Both the position numbers and the translations under genes were made by a program. A stretch of 64,000 nt of DNA, taken from NCBI RefSeq assembly GCF_015694725.1, contig NZ_JADQDQ010000008.1, forward strand, positions 1-64,000, read 5' to 3'. Source of the DNA: Hymenobacter jeongseonensis (lineage in GTDB: Bacteria; Bacteroidota; Bacteroidia; Cytophagales; Hymenobacteraceae). Positions within the stretch are counted from its first letter, which is position 1. Each line of letters opens with the position of its first letter. The notes under the pieces were generated by a model. That model searched no databases and was not told where the DNA came from. It saw nothing but the letters and a program-made list of their open reading frames with translations. Shown piece after piece: positions 15,895-24,665 of this stretch.

Positions 15895-17715
15895 ATGCTC
15901 AAAAATTCAAAAACACTTGTTAGCCACCTAGCGCTGGCCGGTCTGTTGGCCAGCGGCTTCACGGCCGCCGCAACGCCCGCGGCCGTCGTGCCTACGCTCC
16001 GCTACACCCTGGCCATGCCAGCACCCCAAACCCACTACTTCGAGGTTAAAATGGAGCTCGGCGGCTTTCCGGCCGATTACACCGACATTAAAATCCCCGT
16101 ATGGGCACCGGGCTCTTACTTGGTGCGCGAATTTGCCAAAAACGTGGAAGGCTTCCAGGCCCGCACCACCGGTGGGCAGGCGTTGGCGGTTGAAAAACTC
16201 AACAAAAACACTTGGCGGGTGCGCCACCCCAAACAAGCCAATTTCCAGGTCAACTACAAGGTGTACGCCTACGAGCTGACGGTGCGGACGTCGTTCATCG
16301 ACGCCGACCACGGCTACCTTAACGGCACCAGCGTGTTCATGTATCCCGCTGATAACAAATCATTGAGCAGCACCGTGGTGGTGGAACCCGCCGCTGGCTG
16401 GAACCAAGTGAGCACGGCCCTTAAGCCGAGCACCGGCAAGTTCACCTATAAAGCTGCCAGCTACGACGAGCTTGCCGACTCGCCCTTTGAAATCGGCACG
16501 CACAAAGTGCTGGAATTCACGGCCAACGGCACGCCTCACAAAGTGGCCATGTACGGCACCTACACCGTGGATGAAGCCAAACTGATGGCCGACATGAAGA
16601 AAGTATGCGAGGAAGCCCACCGCGTGGTGGGTCAAAACCCGCTCGACCGCTACCTCTTCATCGTGCACAATTTGGAGCGCGGCGGCGGGGGCTTGGAGCA
16701 CCTCAACTCTACCACGCTCGAAGTAAGCCGTGTGGCTTACAGCACCGAGGCGGGATATAAGTCGTTTCTGGACCTGGCCGCCCACGAGTATTTCCACCTG
16801 TGGAACGTGAAGCGGATTCGTCCGGTGGCCCTAGGGCCGTTTAACTACGACCAAGAAAACTATACCAACATGCTGTGGGTGAGCGAAGGCATGACGTCGT
16901 ATTACGCCAAGCTCATTAACAAACGGGCGGGCGTCATCTCGCAGGAGGAATACTTGGGCAAGCTGGGCAATACCATCACTCAAGTTGAGAACACGCCTGG
17001 TAACAAGGTGCAATCCGCCGCCGAATCGAGCTTTGACGCGTGGATTCGGGCGTACCGTCCTAATGAAAATACCAACAACACCGAAATCAGCTACTACTCC
17101 AAGGGCGACCTGATTGGTACCATCCTGGACTTGAATATTGCCGAAGCCACCAAAGGCGAAAAGCACCTCGACGACGTGTTTCGCCTGCTTTACGATACCT
17201 ATTACAAGAAAGCCAACCGGGGCTTTACCGACAAGGAATTTCAGGATGCCGTCGCTACGGTCGCTGGTCGTCGCTACGACGACTTCTTCCGCACCAGTGT
17301 GTATGGCACCAAAACCTTGGATTATGCCGCCGCTCTCGGCTATGCGGGCTTGGCACTGAATGTGGCGCCCCTGAACCCCAACGGCACCTTAGGCGCGTCG
17401 TTTTCCAACCGCAACGGTCGCTTTTTGGTGACGGGCGTGGAGCGCGATGGCGCCGCCTGGAACGGCGGCCTGAACGTGAATGACGAGGTATTGCTTATCA
17501 ACGGCGCCGCTCCCAACGAAGAATCGGCCAAGCAACTGCTGGGCAGCCCCGTGGGCACCGAGCTCAAGTTGCAGGTGCGCCGCGATGGCCTAACGCGTGA
17601 CTTGGCCCTAAAAGCCCTTGCCGATGCGGACCGCAAATACACCGTACAGCCCGTGCCCAGCCCTACGGCCGCCCAGCAGCGCGTGCTGGCCCGCTGGCTT
17701 GGCCCAACGAAATAA
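15895..17715 (+). CDS. M61 family metallopeptidase with PDZ domain
   Basis: 606 residues from the ATG at 15895 (MLKNSKTL...), which starts a signal peptide ending near AAATPA; the GTG at 15865 lies inside the promoter-like motif and is unlikely. The zinc motif is His297-Glu298-x-x-His301 (AAHEYFHLWNVKRIRP), with a downstream Glu in WVSEGMTSYYA. An N-terminal beta-sandwich precedes the thermolysin-like fold. A PDZ domain covers about 500-590 (VTGVERDGAAWNGGLNVNDEVLLING). The family includes glycyl aminopeptidase. It is a periplasmic or outer-membrane peptidase and is convergent with kup. Confidence 0.9.
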   Translation: MLKNSKTLVSHLALAGLLASGFTAAATPAAVVPTLRYTLAMPAPQTHYFEVKMELGGFPADYTDIKIPVWAPGSYLVREFAKNVEGFQARTTGGQALAVEKLNKNTWRVRHPKQANFQVNYKVYAYELTVRTSFIDADHGYLNGTSVFMYPADNKSLSSTVVVEPAAGWNQVSTALKPSTGKFTYKAASYDELADSPFEIGTHKVLEFTANGTPHKVAMYGTYTVDEAKLMADMKKVCEEAHRVVGQNPLDRYLFIVHNLERGGGGLEHLNSTTLEVSRVAYSTEAGYKSFLDLAAHEYFHLWNVKRIRPVALGPFNYDQENYTNMLWVSEGMTSYYAKLINKRAGVISQEEYLGKLGNTITQVENTPGNKVQSAAESSFDAWIRAYRPNENTNNTEISYYSKGDLIGTILDLNIAEATKGEKHLDDVFRLLYDTYYKKANRGFTDKEFQDAVATVAGRRYDDFFRTSVYGTKTLDYAAALGYAGLALNVAPLNPNGTLGASFSNRNGRFLVTGVERDGAAWNGGLNVNDEVLLINGAAPNEESAKQLLGSPVGTELKLQVRRDGLTRDLALKALADADRKYTVQPVPSPTAAQQRVLARWLGPTK

Positions 17716-17745
17716 GGCCTTTCGATAGCGAAAAGATACTTATGT

Positions 17746-17799
17746 AGTGCACACAAAAAGGCCCGTGGAGCATGCTCCACGGGCCTTTTTGTGTGCACT
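17746..17799. terminator. Perfect 54-base palindromic bidirectional terminator
   Basis: Every base from 17746 to 17799 pairs with its mirror, with core GGCCCGTGGAGC/GCTCCACGGGCC flanked by AAAAA and TTTTT. It sits between the convergent M61 peptidase and kup genes and should terminate both. Confidence 0.9.
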
Positions 17800-17815
17800 T
17801 AGGTCAAAAGCTGCG

Positions 17816-19750
17816 TCAAATAATGCGCTTTAGGGCCACTTCGCGCACGGGCGCAATCACCAGCGGTACCTTTTCTACTTTCACCGAAGAGGTGTCCAGC
17901 CCGAAATACTGGTCTTCCGAAGCGATAAACTGCCGAATGTAGAAGTAGGCCTGCATGACCAGTTTCTCGACGGTGGGGAAGTCATTTTCTACACTGAGAA
18001 ACTTCTCCAGCACCACAAACCGGAAATCGCCGGTAACGTGCTGCTTGCTAAGCGACTCGTAGCGCGAGGTGATGTCCACTTCCTTGTTGCGCACCAAGTC
18101 CTCAATCACCTTGCGGAAATACAGGTTGATGCGCTGCTGCACCCGGAAGCCCAGGCGGAAATTGATGCGAAACACGTCATCCTTAGCCACTTCGGTGACC
18201 TTGTACTCCATGGTGTAGGGCTCGTCGGTGGTTTCAACGTGGATAAACCAGTAGATGTCGGCCCGTTTGGGGCGCTTCTGGAAAATGGAGTAGATGATTT
18301 TCTGCTCAATTTCAGAACTGCGTTCTGCCGAAGTCAAGAACACCAAATGGGTGGCGTATTTGGGGATGGACTCGTCGTCGCTGAGCTGCTTCAATGCATC
18401 TACATAAGGCTCCAGGCGCACAAATTCCGTGAGGCGGCGCTTGATGAAAAATGCCTTCAGCCACACGTACATCACTCCCATCAGCGCCGTCCCGATAGCC
18501 AGCGATACCCAGCCGCCGTGGGGAAACTTGATGAGATTGGCAACGAGAAACGAACCTTCAATCAGCCCGTACACGATGGCAAAACCATATACCAACGGTA
18601 GGGCCACGCGCTTGGCCCGCAGCCACATGGTGAGCAGCAGCGTGGTCATCATCATGGTCAGAGTAATGGCCAAGCCGTAAGCCGCTTCCATGTTGCTCGA
18701 CTCCCGGAAGTACAGTACCACGCCAATGCAGCCAATGAGCAGCAAGCGGTTCATGCTGGGCACGAACAGCTGCCCCTTCACATCGGTAGGGTAGTTGAGC
18801 TTCACCTTGGGCCACATATTAAGGCGAATGGCCTCCGCCACCAGCGTAAACGAACCCGTGATAAGCGCCTGCGAGGCGATGATGGCCGCAATAGTCGCAA
18901 TGCCCACCCCAATGAGCAGAAACCAAGGTGGCATAAGCTCATAAAACGGATTGCGGCCGGCTAGCTGCTCGCCCTGGTGGGCAATGAGCCAGCCGCCCTG
19001 GCCGAAGTAGTTGAGCAGTAGGCAGGTTTTAACAAAAATCCAGCTGATGCGGATGTTGCCCTTGCCGCAGTGGCCCAGGTCCGAATACAAGGCTTCGGCT
19101 CCGGTGGTGCACAGAAATACTGCCCCGAGCAGCCAAAAACCGCCGGGGTATTCCACCAGCAACTTGTAAGCATACACGGGATTCACGGCCTTCAAAATCT
19201 CCGGGTGGAGGGAAATGCCCGAAATTCCCAGCACCGCCAGCATGGTGAACCACACCATCATGAGCGGGCCAAAAGCTTTGCCCACAATCTGGGTGCCAAA
19301 GCTTTGCATCAGAAACAGCCCAAGGATAATGGCAATGACGATGGGTACGGTCGGAATGCTCGGGTACACCGCCTGCAATCCTTCGATGGCCGACGACACC
19401 GAAATCGGCGGCGTAATAACCCCATCGGCCAGCAGCGCCGCCCCGCCGATAATGGCCACGGCCGACAGCCAGGCGCCGCGGCGCCGCACCAGTGCGTAGA
19501 GCGAGAAAATGCCGCCTTCCCCGTTGTTATCTGCATTAAGGGTGAGTAGCACGTACTTTACGGTGGTTTGGAGCGTGAGCGTCCAAAGCACGCAGGAAAT
19601 ACCGCCGTATACCAGCAAGGGGTCAATGAGGCCCGGCACAATGGCCTTCATCACGTAGAGGGGCGACGTGCCGATGTCGCCGTAGATGATGCCAAGGGCA
19701 ATTAGCAATCCCGCCCCCGAAATGGCGGTATGCGAATGTTTAGAATCCAT
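17816..19750 (-). CDS. kup: KUP/HAK/KT family potassium uptake transporter
   Basis: 644 residues, close to the E. coli Kup length of 622. It opens with GLLIALGIIYGDIGTSPLYVMKAI, the family signature in TM1, and has 12 hydrophobic spans up to about residue 430. The soluble C-terminal part (about 450-644) carries HLVFLTSAER and YEVT-type strands. It should import potassium with protons across the inner membrane. It appears monocistronic. The start ATG is supported by immediate alignment with the family N-terminus. Confidence 0.95.
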   Translation of the reverse strand: MDSKHSHTAISGAGLLIALGIIYGDIGTSPLYVMKAIVPGLIDPLLVYGGISCVLWTLTLQTTVKYVLLTLNADNNGEGGIFSLYALVRRRGAWLSAVAIIGGAALLADGVITPPISVSSAIEGLQAVYPSIPTVPIVIAIILGLFLMQSFGTQIVGKAFGPLMMVWFTMLAVLGISGISLHPEILKAVNPVYAYKLLVEYPGGFWLLGAVFLCTTGAEALYSDLGHCGKGNIRISWIFVKTCLLLNYFGQGGWLIAHQGEQLAGRNPFYELMPPWFLLIGVGIATIAAIIASQALITGSFTLVAEAIRLNMWPKVKLNYPTDVKGQLFVPSMNRLLLIGCIGVVLYFRESSNMEAAYGLAITLTMMMTTLLLTMWLRAKRVALPLVYGFAIVYGLIEGSFLVANLIKFPHGGWVSLAIGTALMGVMYVWLKAFFIKRRLTEFVRLEPYVDALKQLSDDESIPKYATHLVFLTSAERSSEIEQKIIYSIFQKRPKRADIYWFIHVETTDEPYTMEYKVTEVAKDDVFRINFRLGFRVQQRINLYFRKVIEDLVRNKEVDITSRYESLSKQHVTGDFRFVVLEKFLSVENDFPTVEKLVMQAYFYIRQFIASEDQYFGLDTSSVKVEKVPLVIAPVREVALKRII

Positions 19751-19890
19751 GAAATGGGGTCAACGATAAGTAGCTCGCTTGAGGCTACAAAGAATTTAAA
19801 GCGCGCGAAGGTAGCAGCCAACTAGTGGAGTAGGCGCAGTAATGATGCTAGGTTAAGCATCATCTGATTGTTCCCTAAATAGTTGAGGGA

Positions 19891-20520
19891 TTATTCTTCG
19901 GCTGATTTATCAGGTCCTGCCGCGTCGGCGGCAGCTTGCGCCGCTTGGCGATTAGCTTCGTCGGCGGCCGCGAGCAGTGCAACGGCCTCCCGTGCAGCCC
20001 AGTCGTGCACCCGGTAGATGCGGCGGTTTACTTCCGCCACCAGCCGCTGCCAGGCCAAGGTGTCGCCCGGCAGGGCAAAATTCACCATTTCGCGCCCCAG
20101 CCGGTGCAGGCGAAGGCGGTTAGTGCCGCGGTGGCCGTAGGCCAGCAGCAAGGCCGTAAGGGCCATGCCAAACATAGCAGGCCCGGTTCTCAGCCAGTTT
20201 TGCAGAAAGGCAATCATGACGGTGGCCAGCCCCAGCCCCCCCAGCAGGTACCACAGTATCCAGCGTACGGGCGTCAGTTCGGCGCGTTCCAGCTCCAGCA
20301 GCAGAAAAGTATTGCCCAGCACCGTAACCGTGGAATCAGTCAGTACCACCCGGCCGTCTTTGCTGCGCAGGTCCGGTAGGGGCGGTGGCGGTTCAAGCGG
20401 CGCGGCTGGCGCTGATTGTGCATCGTAAAGCGGCCCCGATACCAAAGTGGCCCCGGAAGGTAGTTCCGGGGCCACGGGCGGGGTTGGTTCGGCAGGGGGC
20501 TGGGCTTCGAGGTCGTTCAT
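19891..20520 (-). CDS. Hypothetical membrane protein with two TM spans (possibly DUF6232)
   Basis: 209 residues from the ATG at 20520 (MNDLEAQPP); the 32-residue upstream extension lacks features. The N-terminal 60 residues are Pro/Ala/Glu-rich and disordered. Next is VVLTDSTVTVLGNTFLLLELERAELTPV, a short beta segment like the PH-type start of DUF6232 proteins. Two membrane spans follow (about 90-112 and 117-133), then a helical soluble region, with an Ala-rich charged tail. It lies downstream of the FKBP gene on the same strand with a gap of about 100 bases. Function unknown. Confidence 0.6.
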   Translation of the reverse strand: MNDLEAQPPAEPTPPVAPELPSGATLVSGPLYDAQSAPAAPLEPPPPLPDLRSKDGRVVLTDSTVTVLGNTFLLLELERAELTPVRWILWYLLGGLGLATVMIAFLQNWLRTGPAMFGMALTALLLAYGHRGTNRLRLHRLGREMVNFALPGDTLAWQRLVAEVNRRIYRVHDWAAREAVALLAAADEANRQAAQAAADAAGPDKSAEE

Positions 20521-20622
20521 GGGCTCAGAAACAGCCAAAGTGCTGGTGGGACGTGTCCAGTGGGGCACAACGGAGCGGGTGGTGGTAGAAGATGTAAAGG
20601 CATTTTCCACCACCACGTCGCC

Positions 20623-21255
20623 TTAGTTATTTATTTTAATCAGCTCCACATCGAAAATCAGAGCCGTGTCGCCGGGGATGTCGCGGCCCGCGCCCCGTTT
20701 GCCGTAAGCCAGGTCCGAGGGGATATACAAGCGGTACTTCGAGCCTTCGGGCATGAGCTGCAGGGCTTCTGTCCAGCCGGCAATCACGCCGTTCACGGGG
20801 AAGGTGGCGGGCTGGCCGCGCTGGTAGCTGCTGTCGAATACGGTGCCGTTAATCAGAGTACCGTGGTAGTGCGTGGTCACCGACGATTTCAGGGTGGGGG
20901 TTTTGCCCGTGCCCTGGGTCAGTACTTCGTACTGCAGGCCGCTGGGCAGGGTGGTCACGCCCGACTTAGCGGCGTTTTGGGCGAGGAAGGCTTCGCCTTC
21001 GGCTTTGTTGTTGTTCATAGAATTGGGGTCTTGGTCTTGTTGTTCGTCATCGGCACCGCCCATTTGTTCCTGCAACTGCTGCATAGCGGCCTGCATTTGT
21101 TCCTGGGTGAGGCGGCTGGGCAGGCCCTGGAGGCCTTCTTTCAGCGCGCCGGCCAAGGTATCTACGTCCAGGTCGAGGCCTTGCTGGGCGAAGTTGCGGG
21201 CCAGGTCGCGGCCGATGATGTAGCTTACTTGAGCTTGGTGGGAATCAAGGTTCAT
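20623..21255 (-). CDS. FKBP-type peptidyl-prolyl cis-trans isomerase
   Basis: 210 residues with no signal peptide, so probably cytoplasmic. Residues 1-95 are the helical FKBP_N dimerisation domain (VSYIIGRDLARNF, QEQMQAAMQQLQEQM). Residues about 100-210 are the FKBP domain, with VTTHYHGTLINGTVFDSSYQRGQPATF, VIAGWTEALQLMPEGSKYRLYIPSDLAYG and a closing LIFDVELIKI. Active-site aromatic and Asp residues (Tyr, Phe-Asp, Trp) are present. It resembles FklB/FkpA and catalyses proline isomerisation in folding proteins. Confidence 0.92.
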   Translation of the reverse strand: MNLDSHQAQVSYIIGRDLARNFAQQGLDLDVDTLAGALKEGLQGLPSRLTQEQMQAAMQQLQEQMGGADDEQQDQDPNSMNNNKAEGEAFLAQNAAKSGVTTLPSGLQYEVLTQGTGKTPTLKSSVTTHYHGTLINGTVFDSSYQRGQPATFPVNGVIAGWTEALQLMPEGSKYRLYIPSDLAYGKRGAGRDIPGDTALIFDVELIKINN

Positions 21256-21412
21256 GGGCAGGAGAGAAAGTGATGCTGCGGGTGCTTCTTGCCGAAACCA
21301 CGCCCGGCAGCCAGTGAAAAAATAGGGTCAACGGGTTACGCCGTTGCCTGGGCAAAGTTCCAAAAGCCGCGCCGAACCGCATGGCCCGGCCGTAATGGCC
21401 GAGTCCTTAACA

Positions 21413-21442
21413 AAAAAGCCCGACCATTGGGCCGGGCTTTTT
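21413..21442 (+). terminator. Hairpin AAAAAGCCCG / CGGGCTTTTT
   Basis: Ten-base arms around a 10-base loop, flanked by A- and T-runs. It lies between the FKBP gene start and the 44-residue secreted peptide gene. On the minus strand it follows the latter, so it likely ends that transcript. Confidence 0.75.
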
Positions 21443-21486
21443 CCTAATATAACTGCTCTGAACGGTAATAGTGGATAAAATAGTGC

Positions 21487-21621
21487 TTAGCAGTACAGGT
21501 GCTGGTCGTCGTCGCCGTGGAAGTAGAAGGTCAGGTCCAGGTCGGCCACTTTGGCAGCCAGATAGCTCATTCCACCCAGCAGCAGCAGGGAAGACAACGA
21601 TAATGCGGTGGTCTTTTTCAT
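21487..21621 (-). CDS. Small secreted peptide, 44 residues
   Basis: Short ORF with ATG at 21621 and TAA at 21487. A lysine-led hydrophobic N-terminus (MKKTTALSLSSLLLLGGMSYLAA) looks like a signal peptide or single membrane anchor. The mature part is acidic and ends FHGDDDQHLYC, with a lone terminal cysteine and a His/Asp cluster that might bind metal. It is flanked by its own terminator downstream. No family recognised. The signal-like N-terminus and the terminator support a real gene. Confidence 0.5.
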   Translation of the reverse strand: MKKTTALSLSSLLLLGGMSYLAAKVADLDLTFYFHGDDDQHLYC

Positions 21622-21715
21622 AATAAAGTAGCGAATCAGGCTAATGGTTGATTCTGGTGCAAAGATACGAAGACTCAGTCATAATGTTATGCATGCAGCA
21701 TAAATTAACCTGGGC

Positions 21716-22279
21716 TTAACCTTCCAGACTGTTCATTTCCACCACCTCGCCCGGCTGCATGGCGCCCAAGTGAATGGCTCCCACCCGCACGCGCACCAGC
21801 CGCAACGTGGGAAATCCCACCGCCGCCGTCATCTTCCTAACCTGCCGAAACTTGCCCTCCGTGAGCGTAATCGAAACCCAGCTGGTGGGGCCGTGCCGGT
21901 CGTCGCGAATCTTGCGCGAGCGGGGCGCGAAAGCAGGAGCGGGGTCCAGGCGAAACGCCGTGCACGGGCTGGTTTGGTACCGCACATTGTGGATGCCGAT
22001 TTCCACGCCGGTGCGCATGCGGGCCAGGGACTCGTCGTCAATCAGGCCGTCAACCTGGGCGTAGTATTCCTTCTCAATCTTCTTGCTGCGGATGAGTTCG
22101 CTCACCCGGCCATCGGTGGTGAGCAGGAGCAGTCCTTCGCTGTCCTCATCGAGGCGGCCGATGGCCATGATGCCTTCCGGGAAATTGTGAAATTCGCCCA
22201 GCTTTTTTTTCTTGGCTTCGCCGATGAACTGGCTGAGGTAGCCGTAGGGCTTGTGAATTAAGAAATGGCGGTGAAGCAT
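21716..22279 (-). CDS. RsuA/RluE-type rRNA pseudouridine synthase
   Basis: 187 residues. It begins HRHFLIHKPYGYLSQF and has the catalytic loop GRLDEDSEGLLLLTTDG, with the nucleophilic Asp in RLDEDSEG. The C-terminal LTEGKFRQVRKMTAAVGFPTLRLVRVRVG is diagnostic of the RsuA/RluB/RluE/RluF group. There is no N-terminal S4 domain, and the length matches RluE, which modifies U2457 of 23S rRNA in E. coli. The target here is inferred from that similarity. Confidence 0.9.
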   Translation of the reverse strand: MLHRHFLIHKPYGYLSQFIGEAKKKKLGEFHNFPEGIMAIGRLDEDSEGLLLLTTDGRVSELIRSKKIEKEYYAQVDGLIDDESLARMRTGVEIGIHNVRYQTSPCTAFRLDPAPAFAPRSRKIRDDRHGPTSWVSITLTEGKFRQVRKMTAAVGFPTLRLVRVRVGAIHLGAMQPGEVVEMNSLEG

Positions 22280-22356
22280 TGATGAGATAATCGAAGCGAA
22301 AGGTGTGTTATTGGTTCAGGAAACGATGGCGGCCGGCATGGATTAACGGAGGCGCA

Positions 22357-23457
22357 CTATTCTTGCTTTATTTCTACCACCTCCACGCGGCGGTTGCGGG
22401 CATCGGGCGAAGGATAAACCGGCCGCGAGTCGCCGTAGCCAATGGTGCTGATGCGCTCGCCCGCAATGCCGGCTTGCACCAGATAGGCTTTCACTGCAGC
22501 GGCTCGTTGCTCGGACAGGGCTTGGTTTTTTTCGGGTTCACCAATTTTATCGGTGTGTCCGGCTACTTGAATCCGGAGCGTGGGCCGCGCCTTGAGCTCA
22601 TCGGCCAAACGGTTGAGGGCTGGCATGCCTTCCGGCAAAAGTTCGGGCGTGCCCAACTTAAACAGCACCGTGGGAAGGACCACCGGCGTAGGTGCCACAA
22701 TCGGCGGGGGTGCGGGCGCTGGCGCTGGTGCCGGAACTGGGCGAGCGGTATCGGGTGAGGTGGGCGCTGGTGGCGCTGTGGGAGGCGCTTTCACCGCGGG
22801 AGCGGAGCCGGTTACCTGGATGGTGATGGGGACTACCGGGCTCTGGCTGGTGGGGTAGTAGCCTTGGGTGAGGTAGAACGTGGTGGTTTTGCGGAGTCTG
22901 GTGCGGTAAGCGTTGCCGGTGTTGAGTGGTTGCTTAAGGTCGGGGTCGGCGTACCACAGCACGTTGCGGCCCGACACGCTGATGGTGGTTTCGGCGCCGG
23001 CTTTCACCGTAAGGGGTGATTTTAGCTTGATGCGGTACAGGGTGAACGTACCGAAATCGCAGTCGCCAACAGGGCGGTAAATAGCGCGCCCGGTCAGTTT
23101 TTCCAGCTTGGCATCGTACGTGAATGCGATGGCGCCATCGCACCAGTAGCTGGTGCGGGTGCTGCCAGTTTCGTTCAGCTTGCGCAGGTGTTCCAGGCGC
23201 ATGCCGGAGCCCTCGCGGGTGCCGCGCACCTGAAAGGTGACGGAAATGGCCGGCTGCCCGCCCACCTCTTGGTACAACACCCCAAAAAGCTCCCCGCTTT
23301 TGTTCTTTTGCAAGCGGAGCACGGCGGGCCAGTGGCCGGCCTCTTCTTTGCCCGTGTCGGCTTCGACGCCCTGCCAGATGCCCGACAGGGATTGGGCCTG
23401 AATGGTGGGACCCGCCAGGAGCAACGCTCCGATTCCATACCAGAAGCTGCGTTTCAT
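22357..23457 (-). CDS. Secreted OmpA family protein with lipocalin-like and Ig-like N-terminus
   Basis: 366 residues. The signal peptide ends near IQAQ. An N-terminal beta-barrel-like domain (LSGIWQGVEAD... about 22-150) is followed by an Ig-like segment (VLWYADPDLKQPLNTGNAYRT). Next comes a Pro/Ala-rich linker (about 215-255), then an OmpA-C peptidoglycan-binding domain (about 260-366; LRIQVAGHTDKIGEPEKN, LSEQRAAAVKAYLV, IGYGDSRPV, NRRVEVVEI). It should anchor to peptidoglycan in the periplasm. The linker length suggests it spans from wall to outer membrane. Confidence 0.85.
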   Translation of the reverse strand: MKRSFWYGIGALLLAGPTIQAQSLSGIWQGVEADTGKEEAGHWPAVLRLQKNKSGELFGVLYQEVGGQPAISVTFQVRGTREGSGMRLEHLRKLNETGSTRTSYWCDGAIAFTYDAKLEKLTGRAIYRPVGDCDFGTFTLYRIKLKSPLTVKAGAETTISVSGRNVLWYADPDLKQPLNTGNAYRTRLRKTTTFYLTQGYYPTSQSPVVPITIQVTGSAPAVKAPPTAPPAPTSPDTARPVPAPAPAPAPPPIVAPTPVVLPTVLFKLGTPELLPEGMPALNRLADELKARPTLRIQVAGHTDKIGEPEKNQALSEQRAAAVKAYLVQAGIAGERISTIGYGDSRPVYPSPDARNRRVEVVEIKQE

Positions 23458-23494
23458 AAGGCTGAAATTAATGCCTTAAGAAAAGAATAAAAAG

Positions 23495-23580
23495 CACGTC
23501 CTGCTCCTCTGGCGCCCGCGCAGCCGATGTGCTTGGTTGTGGCAGCGTTGACTGCGCGGACGTTAGCGGAGCAAGATGTT
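23495..23580. repeat. Imperfect palindromic repeat, long copy
   Basis: Outer arms CACGTCCTGCTCC (23495) and GGAGCAAGATGTT (23568) pair with three mismatches. Inner arms CGCGCAG (23516) and CTGCGCG (23552) pair perfectly. The right half shares CTGCGCGGACG and the GAGCA-AG-A-GTT end with the element at 49925, so the two look like copies of one dispersed intergenic repeat. Confidence 0.55.
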
Positions 23581-23610
23581 TTATAAATAGACTCCGTAGG
23601 ATGACCTTTC

Positions 23611-24480
23611 TTAACCCAAATAGGCCATGTCCTCGGCGCTGAGGTGGATTTGGGCCGCCTTCAGGTTTTCACGCAAGTGGGCCAGCGACGACGTGCCCGG
23701 AATGGGCAAAATCCAGGGCGACTTGTGCAGCAGCCAGGCAATGTTGAGCTGGGCTTCGGTGGCGTTGTGCTTTTTGGCTATCTCGGCCAACTTGTTGCCG
23801 GCGTTGGGCAGGCCGTGCACCAGTGAGAAAAAGGGAATAAGCGGAATGCCGTGTTGTTCGCACAAATCCAGCACTTCTTCGCCGCCGGGATTGGCGCCGT
23901 GCGGCAGCTGCATGGTGGTGCGCTGGGCGTAGCTATACATATTTTCCACCGTGGCGATGGAGCCCAGTTGCAGGCCGGTTTCCAACTCCTCACGGGTCAC
24001 ATTGCTCAGGCCCACGTGCTGGATTTTGCCCTCGCGCTGCATCTCAAACATGGCGCCGAGCTGCTCGGCCAGCGGCACCGGGCCATGGCCCATCAGGCGC
24101 AGGTGCACCAGCTGAATCTGTTCCTGCTTGAGGGTGCGGAGGTTGTTATCGATACTGGCACGCAGGTTTTCGGGGGTGTTGTAGGGCACCCAGCTTTTAT
24201 CGGGCCGGCGGGTGGCGCCCACTTTCGTGCAGATTACCAGGTCCGAAGGGTAGGAGTGCAGGGCTTCGGCAATCAGGCGGTTGGTCACGTCTTCGCCGTA
24301 GTAGTCGGCGGTGTCGATGAAATTTACGCCGCTGGAAACGGCAGTTTTTAAGATTTCCAGGGCCTGGGGCCGGTCGGCGGGCTCGCCCCAGATGTCGGGG
24401 CCGGTGAGGCGCATGGTGCCGTAACCGAGGCGGGACACAGTGAGGGGATGAGCGGTGTGTTGGGCAATGGTGATGGTCAT
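23611..24480 (-). CDS. Aldo/keto reductase
   Basis: 289 residues from the ATG at 24480 (MTITIAQH...); upstream residues match no family start. The TIM barrel carries the AKR tetrad: Asp and Tyr in FIDTADYYGED, Lys in VICTKVG, His in QLVHLRLMG. The C-terminal NADPH-binding GTSSLAHLRENLKAAQ is present. It resembles YdbC-type oxidoreductases. It reduces aldehydes or ketones with NADPH; the physiological substrate is unknown. It is transcribed divergently from the gene at 24666. Confidence 0.9.
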   Translation of the reverse strand: MTITIAQHTAHPLTVSRLGYGTMRLTGPDIWGEPADRPQALEILKTAVSSGVNFIDTADYYGEDVTNRLIAEALHSYPSDLVICTKVGATRRPDKSWVPYNTPENLRASIDNNLRTLKQEQIQLVHLRLMGHGPVPLAEQLGAMFEMQREGKIQHVGLSNVTREELETGLQLGSIATVENMYSYAQRTTMQLPHGANPGGEEVLDLCEQHGIPLIPFFSLVHGLPNAGNKLAEIAKKHNATEAQLNIAWLLHKSPWILPIPGTSSLAHLRENLKAAQIHLSAEDMAYLG

Positions 24481-24618
24481 GGGATTGAATGGGGTTGGTG
24501 CCGGGAAGACGGTTTGGAATGCGAGATGTTTGAGCAGGACTGAAAATTGATGACTTGCCGCTTGCAGTTGCGTCAACTCAAGGGCAGGCATTTCTCGGCG
24601 CCCGGTGTGGTCCTGGCA

Positions 24619-24649
24619 TTGTCCCTGTTTCTATTCGCGTTTATCTTCG
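24619..24649 (+). promoter_or_regulatory. Promoter candidate, TTG-N20-TATCTTCG
   Basis: TTG at 24619 and TATCTTCG at 24642-24649 match the expected spacing, one base off the -7 consensus, 17 bases ahead of the ATG at 24666. Confidence 0.4.
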
Positions 24650-24665
24650 CGGCACTAAGTGCGAT

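Noticed and set aside
19842..19863. Hairpin ATGATGCT/AGCATCAT downstream of the gene ending at 19891
   Set aside because: Short stem without a T-run; not enough to call a terminator.
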